From contig NZ_CP075682.1 in NCBI RefSeq assembly GCF_018603435.1, positions 3,968,001 through 4,032,000 on the forward strand: 64,000 bases of DNA, read 5' to 3'. Below are positions 8,237 through 13,244 of this stretch, in pieces (the first letter of the stretch is position 1; every line of letters begins with the position of its first letter). Made by a program: the position numbers and the translations under genes. The notes under the pieces were generated by a model. The model was given only the letters and a program-made list of their open reading frames with translations. It was not told the DNA's origin and ran no database searches. The stretch comes from Chryseobacterium sp. ZHDP1 (GTDB lineage: Bacteria; Bacteroidota; Bacteroidia; Flavobacteriales; Weeksellaceae).

Positions 8237-8261
8237 ATAAAAAACTGATAACCATTATTTT

Positions 8262-8350
8262 CAGGAGCTTAATCCCGCTTTCCACTATATCTTTTGTTCC
8301 GCTTTGCTACACAAAAGGATGTCGTTGCAATCGGGGCTAGGAAAGAAAAC
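8262..8350. repeat. Interspersed Chryseobacterium-type repeat
   Basis: The segment AGGAGCTTAATCCCGC, CTTTTGTTCCGC, ACAAAAGGATGTCG and GCAATCGGGGCTAGG has the look of a widely dispersed flavobacterial intergenic repeat; CTTTTGT and ACAAAAG form a hairpin. An ORF reading from 8294 through it is extended artificially, so the next gene is started at 8369. Confidence 0.5.
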
Positions 8351-8368
8351 GAAACAAAAATAATTAGT

Positions 8369-9058
8369 ATGAAAATCATAGGTAAAAACTTTAATGATTC
8401 TGCAGATTCTACTGTTACTGTTTTCACAGGTGTGTTAGATACAGCAAGAAAAGTAAACAAAATAATTGATTGTGTAAAAATACATTTTGATACGAATAAT
8501 ATTGAGATGTGTTTAGATGGTTTTGACTTAGTAAAGAAAATAAATGATGTAGTTTCATTGTTCGCTATTGCTACTCTCGATTTGGCTGTATCTAGCAAAA
8601 TGCTTTATAATGCTTCAAATAATTGGGAGAAGATTTATGTAATTAAAAATGTTTACTTAACTATTTTTGAAAGTTTTAAAACATTTAATAAATATAGAGA
8701 ATTCTTGAATATACTTTCCGAGAAAGCTCTTATTCATCTTAAAGAAAGTTTTGTAAATATTAATAATTCAATTAAGATTTTTAAGAAAGAGTATAGATAT
8801 GAAACGGATATGAAAACAATTAGAAACAATATTAGTGGCCATATTAGTGATAATGTAGATTTATACTATAATACAATAATTAAATTTGATGGAGATAAAA
8901 CAGGGGAAATGATTATTGAATTCTTTAAAATAACAGATGATTTGAATAACTTTTTAACAGACATATTAAAGCAAACTTATATTAGAGAACAAAATCAAGA
9001 AGTATTAAATTTAGCTAAAAAAGTAATTCCAAACTTTAATGAAATGTTATTCAAATAG
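8369..9058 (+). CDS. Uncharacterised AT-rich ORF after TROVE
   Basis: From ATG 8369 the product has 229 residues (MKIIGKNFNDSADSTVTVFT). I recognise no domain. It is predicted mostly helical, with no signal peptide or membrane segment. Base and codon use (many ATA, AAT, AAA, TTA) is much more AT-rich than in TROVE and other neighbours, which suggests recent transfer. The location directly downstream of TROVE fits an accessory or cargo gene, but a repeat and a hairpin lie between them. An upstream TTG/GTG-type start at 8294 would put 25 residues into the repeat and is unlikely. Confidence 0.65.
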   Translation: MKIIGKNFNDSADSTVTVFTGVLDTARKVNKIIDCVKIHFDTNNIEMCLDGFDLVKKINDVVSLFAIATLDLAVSSKMLYNASNNWEKIYVIKNVYLTIFESFKTFNKYREFLNILSEKALIHLKESFVNINNSIKIFKKEYRYETDMKTIRNNISGHISDNVDLYYNTIIKFDGDKTGEMIIEFFKITDDLNNFLTDILKQTYIREQNQEVLNLAKKVIPNFNEMLFK

Positions 9059-9341
9059 CTAAAGATTGCTTCGTCGCTACGCTCCTCGCAATGACAAAAA
9101 AAGATTAATAGTAAAAAACGACCTGGGAAATGTAGGCGTTAAGAAAATAAACTGTACGAACATTAAGAAAATTCTACTGTTTGAAGCGCGACACAAATTC
9201 AGAACCGAAGAACAAATAATAAATTCGCGCAAGTTTTAGAATTTTTAGAGAGTGTAGATTATTTTTAGCCGGAATTTCCAAGTCTTGAACTTTTGGTTCT
9301 TTTGCTTCAAGGCAAAACGAACAAATGAATAATTATAAATA
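9059..9341. other. Non-coding interval with REP-like repeat
   Basis: It begins with AGATTGCTTCGTCGC and CTCGCAATGACA (9062-9095), the REP-like class. Then follows a stretch with GTTTGAAGCGCGACAC, AATTCGCGCAAGTTTTAGA and a CTTTTGCTTCAAGG tail that reads like a second dispersed repeat. No ORF or clear promoter is visible. Confidence 0.4.
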
Positions 9342-9869
9342 ATGGGAACTATTTTTTACAGAATTGAACAGGATCTTAAGGCGGGAAGAAAGAAAAAAGC
9401 CTGCGACAGACTTCGAAATCTGATCAATGAGTTTCCCGACGATCTTTCTTTGAGAGAGAAACTGGCTAAGATTTACTATGATTCAGGATTTAAAGATGAA
9501 GCCGGAAAGTTTTGGATCTTATCTGAACCTCAGAATTTCGACATGAAAGAAGCAGTTGAAATGTACAGGAATTCATTAAGCAATTCCGGAAATGCTATTT
9601 TAAAAGATATTGTTTTTCGGGGAGATAAAACTCAGCTTTCGGAATACGCAAAAAATATTCTGAAGGAACTGGAAACTGACAGTTTTAAGAAAACAAAGCA
9701 TATTCCTGATTTTAAAAGAAAGCAAAGAGAAAAAGGAAATTATACAGAATCTAAAGATAGCTTTTTTAGTAATGTAGGGCTTTATTTGCTCATTGGAGGA
9801 ATTATTTTACTTCCATTTTTAGGACTTGTTAAGCTGGGAGAGATTATCGGGTCAATATTTTCAAAATAA
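9342..9869 (+). CDS. TPR-like protein with C-terminal membrane anchor (DUF6584-like)
   Basis: The 175-residue protein has a short helical-repeat N-terminus (residues 1-60: DLKAGRKKKACDRLRNLINE, then LREKLAKIYYDSGFKDEAGK) and a C-terminal hydrophobic segment (VGLYLLIGGIILLPFLGLV). The layout resembles the DUF6584 family, small TPR-like proteins of unknown role; this is from memory and of moderate certainty. Several Lys/Arg-rich stretches (FKRKQREKGN) precede the anchor, which would leave the N-terminal domain in the cytoplasm. It ends 9 nt before P3, the promoter of the array. Confidence 0.6.
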   Translation: MGTIFYRIEQDLKAGRKKKACDRLRNLINEFPDDLSLREKLAKIYYDSGFKDEAGKFWILSEPQNFDMKEAVEMYRNSLSNSGNAILKDIVFRGDKTQLSEYAKNILKELETDSFKKTKHIPDFKRKQREKGNYTESKDSFFSNVGLYLLIGGIILLPFLGLVKLGEIIGSIFSK

Positions 9870-9877
9870 ATTTTAAC

Positions 9878-9914
9878 TGCGTAAAAAGAATGCGCACTAA
9901 CGCAATAATTTTGC
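9878..9914 (+). promoter_or_regulatory. P3: copy 3 of the array promoter element
   Basis: TGCGTAAAAAG (from 9878) and TGCGCAC (from 9891) are 13 bp apart, followed by TAATTTTGC ending at 9914, here a perfect TAnnTTTG. The leader that follows (AAAAACAGATAACCATGAA) matches the leader/start of TROVE. The element drives the CxxC protein and array units A-C. Confidence 0.75.
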
Positions 9915-9934
9915 ATCAACAAAAACAGATAACC

Positions 9935-9976
9935 ATGAATTACTATAAAAAATGGCTTAAAGGAACACTGTATTGA
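9935..9976 (+). CDS. Possible 13-residue leader ORF
   Basis: MNYYKKWLKGTLY follows P3 in the shared leader context ATAACCATGAA and overlaps nothing. It could be a translated upstream ORF for the CxxC protein starting 19 nt later. The support is only the conserved start context, so it may be a coincidence. Confidence 0.3.
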   Translation: MNYYKKWLKGTLY

Positions 9977-9995
9977 GGTTAAATACTCAATACTT

Positions 9996-10223
9996 ATGAA
10001 AAAAATTAAAACATTAAAGAAGTCTTTCGGAAGCAATGAATATGGATTAATTGACTTTCCGAAGAAAATTTCGAATGTGCAGATTTCCAGAATTTTATAT
10101 GGAGATGAAATGGGATGTTCTTGGTGTTTTCCACATGGCTACAAAACCATTAATTCAAAAGAAATTAAGTTTCAGAGAAACTGGAAAAAATACAGAAAAA
10201 CCCAATGGAAAACCAAAAAGTAA
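9996..10223 (+). CDS. Small basic protein with CxxC motif, first coding gene of the array transcript
   Basis: This 75-residue, very basic protein contains MGCSWCFPHGYKT (a CxxC followed by His) and a Lys/Arg/Trp-rich tail, QRNWKKYRKTQWKTKK. The CxxCxxxH spacing could bind zinc, and the tail is suited to RNA binding. I do not recognise a named family, although small flavobacterial proteins ending in RNWKKYRKTQWK-like text seem familiar. It lies between promoter P3 and cassette A, and its stop codon falls inside the 5' outer stem of cassette A, so translation and folding of the first RNA cassette compete. That makes it a strong candidate component of the Ro/Y-RNA system. Confidence 0.7.
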   Translation: MKKIKTLKKSFGSNEYGLIDFPKKISNVQISRILYGDEMGCSWCFPHGYKTINSKEIKFQRNWKKYRKTQWKTKK

Positions 10224-10351
10224 GTGTCGTAAAACAGAATTTCTTCGTTTAGGGACAGCAATACAGGTTCGAATCCTGTTTCCAAGTATTCGGAATGGTG
10301 TAATGGTATCACTCTGTCAGTAAGTCTCTGTTTGATTTTTTACCTTACTTT
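10217..10351 (+). ncRNA. Array unit A: Y-RNA-like cassette with permuted tRNA payload
   Basis: Outer stem AAAGTAAG (10217-10224) pairs with CTTACTTT (10344-10351). The core is TGTCGTA, matched on the 3' side by TTTAC. Inner stem AAACAGA pairs with TCTGTTT. TTTCTTCG precedes a payload with T arm ACAGGTTCGAATCCTGT, 3' acceptor TTCC, loop, 5' acceptor GGAA and D arm TGGTGTAATGGTATCAC. The tRNA order is therefore circularly permuted at the acceptor end and lacks an anticodon arm. Confidence 0.85.
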
Positions 10352-10360
10352 AAAAAAATT

Positions 10361-10430
10361 ACCGGTGCCGTAAGAAAAGAATTCCTTTGATTTCGACTTG
10401 AACAAGAGTCTTTTCGTTACATTGCCCGGT
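10361..10430 (+). ncRNA. Array unit B: short Y-RNA-like cassette
   Basis: Outer stem ACCGG (10361-10365) pairs with CCGGT (10426-10430). The core TGCCGTA faces TTGC. Inner stem AAAAGA (10375-10380) pairs with TCTTTT (10409-10414). The payload is only about 28 nt and shows no tRNA likeness. This is the minimal form of the cassette. Confidence 0.8.
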
Positions 10431-10437
10431 TTTAAAT

Positions 10438-10527
10438 AACCAATGTCGTCATCATAAGAGTTCCATCGTCTTACTTAAAATTTGAATTGATATCAAAAAC
10501 TCTTATACCATGTTACTTGGTTTTTTT
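10438..10527 (+). ncRNA. Array unit C: short cassette ending in a T-run
   Basis: Outer stem AACCAA (10438-10443) pairs with TTGGTT (10517-10522). The core TGTCGTC faces GTTAC. Inner stem ATAAGAGTT (10454-10462) pairs with AACTCTTAT (10498-10506). The small payload has no recognised mimicry. The T7 run at 10521-10527 directly after the outer stem makes this cassette its own terminator, ending the P3 transcript. Confidence 0.8.
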
Positions 10528-10543
10528 AAAAAATAATTTTAAC

Positions 10544-10580
10544 TGCGTAAAAAGATTGCGTACCAATAGAGTAATTTTGC
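10544..10580 (+). promoter_or_regulatory. P4: copy 4 of the array promoter element
   Basis: TGCGTA at 10544 is repeated exactly at 10557, 13 bp on, and TAATTTTGC ends at 10580. The spacing equals that at P1-P3. The leader AAAACAATAACCATAAAA echoes P3 but lacks an ATG, so this transcript is wholly non-coding. It drives units D-L. Confidence 0.75.
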
Positions 10581-10617
10581 AGTAACAAAAAACAATAACC
10601 ATAAAAACTTAAAAAAT

Positions 10618-10687
10618 AATCGATGCCGTAAGAAAGAGTTCCTTCGAATCCAAACTGAAAAAGTCTCTTTCAAAATTTTGCTCGATT
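10618..10687 (+). ncRNA. Array unit D: short Y-RNA-like cassette
   Basis: Outer stem AATCGA (10618-10623) pairs with TCGATT (10682-10687). The core TGCCGTAA faces TTTGC. Inner stem GAAAGAG pairs with CTCTTTC. TTCCTTCG precedes a payload of about 18 nt without recognised mimicry. It is first in the P4 transcript. Confidence 0.8.
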
Positions 10688-10697
10688 TTAAAATTAC

Positions 10698-10819
10698 TTA
10701 CAAGTGCCGTAGATAAAAGTTACTTCGATTTGTACAGAGGTTCGAATCCTTTCGCCGAAAGGTGTGGTCGAGTGGCTAGACGGTTTTTAAGACAGCTTTT
10801 ATCACTGTTTGCCTTGTAA
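10698..10819 (+). ncRNA. Array unit E: cassette with Ser/Leu-type permuted tRNA payload
   Basis: Outer stem TTACAAG (10698-10704) pairs with CTTGTAA (10813-10819). The core TGCCGTAG faces TTTGC. Inner stem GATAAAAG pairs with CTTTTATC. After TTACTTCG come the T arm AGAGGTTCGAATCCTTT, the acceptor pair CGCC/GGTG closed by a GAAA tetraloop, and the D arm TGGTCGAGTGGCTAGAC, which resembles Ser/Leu tRNAs. The tetraloop replaces the free tRNA ends. Confidence 0.88.
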
Positions 10820-10849
10820 TTTTTAAGAAAACTATTTAAAAAACATAAA

Positions 10850-10990
10850 AAATCAAGTGTCGTTTCAGAATCATACTTCGATATTTAATCTTTGGGTCGC
10901 AGGTTCGAATCCTGCCTGTTCCAAAATGGAAGAGTAGCTCAGACGGTAGAGCAAAAGCACTGAAAGATTCTCACATTATTACCTTGATTT
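10850..10990 (+). ncRNA. Array unit F: cassette with permuted tRNA payload
   Basis: Outer stem AAATCAAG (10850-10857) pairs with CTTGATTT (10983-10990). The core TGTCGTT faces ATTAC. Inner stem AGAATC pairs with GATTCT. The payload has T arm GCAGGTTCGAATCCTGC, 3' acceptor TTCC, loop AAAAT, 5' acceptor GGAA and a near-perfect D arm TAGCTCAGACGGTAGAGC. Confidence 0.88.
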
Positions 10991-10997
10991 AAAAAAC

Positions 10998-11129
10998 AAA
11001 AGAGTGCCGTAGAAAAGGCTTACTTCGAACAGCAATTATTTAGATCAAAAAATCTAAAAAACAAGTGCAATTTCCTGAATAACAGTAGGGATCAGGTGCA
11101 TGTCTGTCTTTTCGCCTTTTGCCTCTTTT
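10998..11129 (+). ncRNA. Array unit G: cassette with non-tRNA payload
   Basis: Outer stem AAAAGAG (10998-11004) pairs with CTCTTTT. The core TGCCGTAG faces TTTGC. Inner stem GAAAAG pairs with CTTTTC. The payload forms two hairpins: TTTAGAT/ATCTAAA, and CCTGA/TCAGG inside a TGCA/TGCA pair with loop ATAACAGTAGGGA. I do not recognise the mimicked RNA, if any. Confidence 0.82.
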
Positions 11130-11146
11130 TATTGAAAATTTAAAAA

Positions 11147-11277
11147 TATCGGGTGTCGTAGTACAGAAATTCTTCGTTTCCCCGCTTAAGATGCAGGTTC
11201 AAATCCTGCCTGTGAAAACAGTAGTCTAATGGTAAGATGTAAGCCAGTAAGTGTCTGTACGAAATTTTACCTTGATA
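11147..11277 (+). ncRNA. Array unit H: cassette with Gln/Glu-type permuted tRNA payload
   Basis: Outer stem TATCGGG (11147-11153) pairs with CTTGATA (11271-11277) with two G-U pairs. The core TGTCGTA faces TTTAC. Inner stem GTACAGA pairs with TCTGTAC. The payload has T arm GCAGGTTCAAATCCTGC, acceptor pair CTGT/ACAG capped by GAAA, and D arm TAGTCTAATGGTAAGAT, like Gln/Glu tRNAs. Confidence 0.88.
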
Positions 11278-11281
11278 TAAT

Positions 11282-11395
11282 AAAGAGTGCCGTTAGAGAA
11301 AACTTACTTCGGTTAATCTTAATGATGTTGGTTCGACTCCAGAATAAATCTGAAAATGATTTATAATAAAGAGTTTTCTCGTCTTTTGCCTCTTT
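11282..11395 (+). ncRNA. Array unit I: cassette with T-arm payload
   Basis: Outer stem AAAGAG (11282-11287) pairs with CTCTTT (11390-11395). The core TGCCGTTA faces TTTGC. The inner stem GAGAAAAC/GTTTTCTC is a perfect 8 bp. The payload has a T-arm-like TGGTTCGACTCCA followed by the stem ATAAATC/GATTTAT, which sits where the acceptor would be; no D arm is seen. Confidence 0.82.
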
Positions 11396-11413
11396 TTTTA
11401 ATTTTAAAAACTT

Positions 11414-11641
11414 ACAGATAAGTGTCGTAGAGAAGGGTTACTTCGTAAATATAACGGTCCTAAGGTAGCGTAATTCGGGCGACCGAACTGGTGAGGTTGG
11501 GTTGAAAACCAACTGGGCAAAAGTTTTCGAAAGAAAGCGTAAGTCTCTCGCAGATGTAGAATTGCCGGCTCCCTGCCCAAATCGGGTAAGAGCGGCGCTC
11601 ATAAGAGCAAAAATACCTTTTTCGCCTTTTACCTTATCTGT
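11414..11641 (+). ncRNA. Array unit J: cassette with 23S rRNA helix 69-71 mimic
   Basis: Outer stem ACAGATAAG (11414-11422) pairs with CTTATCTGT (11633-11641). The core TGTCGTAG faces TTTAC. Inner stem GAGAAGG pairs with CCTTTTTC. At 228 nt this is the longest cassette. The payload carries TAACGGTCCTAAGGTAGCG (11452-11470), the universally conserved 23S rRNA segment covering the 3' strand of helix 69 and the start of helices 70/71. The flanking AAATA and AATTC also match rRNA with small changes. CGGTC (11455-11459) can pair with GACCG (11481-11485), which would be helix 69 with its strands in swapped order. Further hairpins follow (GTTGG/CCAAC; GCTC/GAGC with CCC/GGG). Confidence 0.88.
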
Positions 11642-11651
11642 TTTATAATAT

Positions 11652-11805
11652 ACAAGTGCCGTAGAATAGTGTTACTTCGCTCATTACGACGGGGTCGCGG
11701 GTTCGAGTCCCGCCTTTTCCACAGTTTAAAAAACACAAAATTAAAATAGGAAAAGTAGCTCAGTTGGTTAGAGCACGACATTGCACTTTCTGGTTGTTGC
11801 CTTGT
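11652..11805 (+). ncRNA. Array unit K: cassette with near-complete permuted tRNA payload
   Basis: Outer stem ACAAG (11652-11656) pairs with CTTGT (11801-11805). The core TGCCGTAG faces TTGC. Inner stem AGAATAGTG pairs with CACTTTCT with one bulged U. The payload has variable-loop-like GGGGTC, T arm GCGGGTTCGAGTCCCGC, a full 7-bp acceptor CTTTTCC/GGAAAAG, and D arm GTAGCTCAGTTGGTTAGAGC, then ACGACATT. A linker of about 30 nt joins the acceptor strands. It is the closest to a real tRNA cut in the anticodon region and rejoined at the acceptor ends. Confidence 0.88.
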
Positions 11806-11810
11806 TTTAA

Positions 11811-11954
11811 AATATAAAGTGTTGTAGAGAAAAGATACTTCGTCACCAATCGAAGGGCAGGAATAATGAAGCCTACTGATCCGGCAAGATTATCCGGTTC
11901 GACTCCGGCAGAACGATGCCCCGCTTTTCTTTTCCCGTTTGTAATCTTTATATT
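11811..11954 (+). ncRNA. Array unit L: last, divergent cassette
   Basis: Outer stem AATATAAAG (11811-11819) pairs with CTTTATATT (11946-11954). The core is TGTTGTAG. Inner stem AGAAAAG pairs with CTTTTCT. The 3' core is altered (TTTGTAAT). The payload is closed by GGGCA and TGCCC and holds a T arm CCGGTTCGACTCCGG with a second CCGG-containing strand. It does not have the acceptor/D arm order of the other cassettes. Confidence 0.8.
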
Positions 11955-11956
11955 AA

Positions 11957-11991
11957 AAATCCGAAAAGCATATTGCTTTTCGGATTTTTTT
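11957..11991. terminator. Shared bidirectional terminator of the array and terC
   Basis: AATCCGAAAAGCA (11958-11970) pairs with TGCTTTTCGGATT (11974-11986) with T-rich sequence after it and A-rich sequence before it. It can stop both the plus-strand array and the minus-strand Ter operon. Confidence 0.92.
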
Positions 11992-12009
11992 CTTTAGATA
12001 TAAATAATC

Positions 12010-13056
12010 TTATTCTTCAATTTTTTCTTGGTCTTCGTCCTCCTTTTTATCAGGGAAGATTAAAGACAGAATCACTGAAATTACCAAAACTCCTCCAACG
12101 ATTCCCAAAGAAACCGGAGACGGAATGTGATACCATGGTGCGATCAGCATTTTTACTCCGATGAACGATAAAATAACTGCCAAACCATAAGGCAATTTGC
12201 TGAACATATGAATGAAATTCGCCAACAGGAAATACAATGATCTTAATCCCAGAATCGCGAAAATATTTGAGGTGTAAAGAATAAACGGGTCATTAGAAAT
12301 CGCAAAGATTGCCGGAATGGAATCTACTGCAAAAAGAACGTCTGTAAATTCAATTACCGCTACAACAACCAAAAGCGGGGTTGCCATTTTCATTCCGTTC
12401 TGTACCGTGAAGAATTTGTCGCCCACGTAATTGTCTGAAACTTTCCAGAATCTCTTAATCAGTCTTGCTCCTGCTGTATTGCTGTAATCTTCTTCGTCGT
12501 CATCGTCTCCGTCGCCCCAGGATTTTATTCCTGCATATACAAGGAACAGCCCGAATAAAGTCATTACAATATTGATTTTCACAGGATGTCCGAAAATATT
12601 CATTTCAGGCAGATAGGTCAGATTAATTAATCCAACACCCGCAAAAATGAAAATTGCTCTGAAAATCAATGCTCCGATAATTCCCCAGAAAAGAACTTTG
12701 TGGTGAAGGTATTTCGGAACTTTAAAGAACCCGAAAACCAAGATGAATACAAATAAGTTATCCACCGAAAGCGCCTTCTCAATCCAGTAAGCCGCCTGAT
12801 ACTGCGTGAATTTCTCCACTGCCAAAGCATGACTTTCGGGACTTCCGTCTGTATTGAAAACCCAATAAACCACGCCGGAGAATACCATAGACAGCGAGAT
12901 CCATACGATTGACCAGATTGTAGCTTCTTTGGAAGAAACTTCATGACTTTTTTTGTTGAAAACTCCTAAATCCAGAAGCAACATGATAACTACCGTTACC
13001 GCAAATCCCCAAACCAGACCGGGATGAAGATCTAAAATACCTTGATGTTTGTCCAC
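12010..13056 (-). CDS. terC: TerC-family integral membrane protein
   Basis: The 348-residue protein has about eight or nine transmembrane helices and the TerC signatures: EKALSVDNLFVFILVFGFF with the conserved acidic residue pair, and FTDVLFAVDSIPAIFAISND followed by TSNIFAILGLRSLYF. A cytoplasmic acidic loop (GDGDDDDEEDY) sits near residue 190. TerC/Alx proteins work in metal (Mn) export, membrane-protein metalation and tellurite-type stress. Here it is the last gene of a Ter cluster, 188 nt beyond the second terD. A GGCTAAAGCC-type repeat (about 13160-13222) lies between them, so it may have its own promoter. Confidence 0.93.
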   Translation of the reverse strand: MDKHQGILDLHPGLVWGFAVTVVIMLLLDLGVFNKKSHEVSSKEATIWSIVWISLSMVFSGVVYWVFNTDGSPESHALAVEKFTQYQAAYWIEKALSVDNLFVFILVFGFFKVPKYLHHKVLFWGIIGALIFRAIFIFAGVGLINLTYLPEMNIFGHPVKINIVMTLFGLFLVYAGIKSWGDGDDDDEEDYSNTAGARLIKRFWKVSDNYVGDKFFTVQNGMKMATPLLVVVAVIEFTDVLFAVDSIPAIFAISNDPFILYTSNIFAILGLRSLYFLLANFIHMFSKLPYGLAVILSFIGVKMLIAPWYHIPSPVSLGIVGGVLVISVILSLIFPDKKEDEDQEKIEE

Positions 13057-13156
13057 TTTTAAATGTGCTTATTATACGATAAAAGCAATATTTGTACGGG
13101 TACAAGTATTGCTAAGTTTTATTTTTTATTTTAAAAATTTATTCAATAGTTAATAA

Positions 13157-13222
13157 GTTTTGGCTAAAGCCGGATTGGAACCTATTTTTAATGCAAGCGG
13201 GCTAAAGCCCGTTCCTATTGAT
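13157..13222. repeat. GGCTAAAGCC intergenic repeat
   Basis: TTGGCTAAAGCC and GGGCTAAAGCCCGTTCC with the AT-rich centre form an element of the kind commonly dispersed in flavobacterial genomes. Confidence 0.5.
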
Positions 13223-13244
13223 AATCATTTTAAACACTAATATT

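Noticed and set aside
10051..10323. Open frame of about 90 codons overlapping the CxxC gene and unit A
   Set aside because: It runs through the T arm and D arm of unit A in another frame; the conserved CxxC frame and RNA stems explain the sequence better.
11450..11470. rRNA operon remnant or homing-endonuclease (I-CeuI-like) target
   Set aside because: Only a short rRNA segment is present and it sits precisely inside a cassette stem; mismatches flank it and no endonuclease or intron is nearby.
10217..11805. Ordinary tRNA gene cluster
   Set aside because: T arms come before D arms, acceptor strands are joined by short loops, and anticodon arms are missing in all units.
10217..11954. CRISPR array
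   Set aside because: The repeats are not identical, units range from 70 to 228 nt, and the shared parts pair with each other as RNA stems. No cas genes are present.
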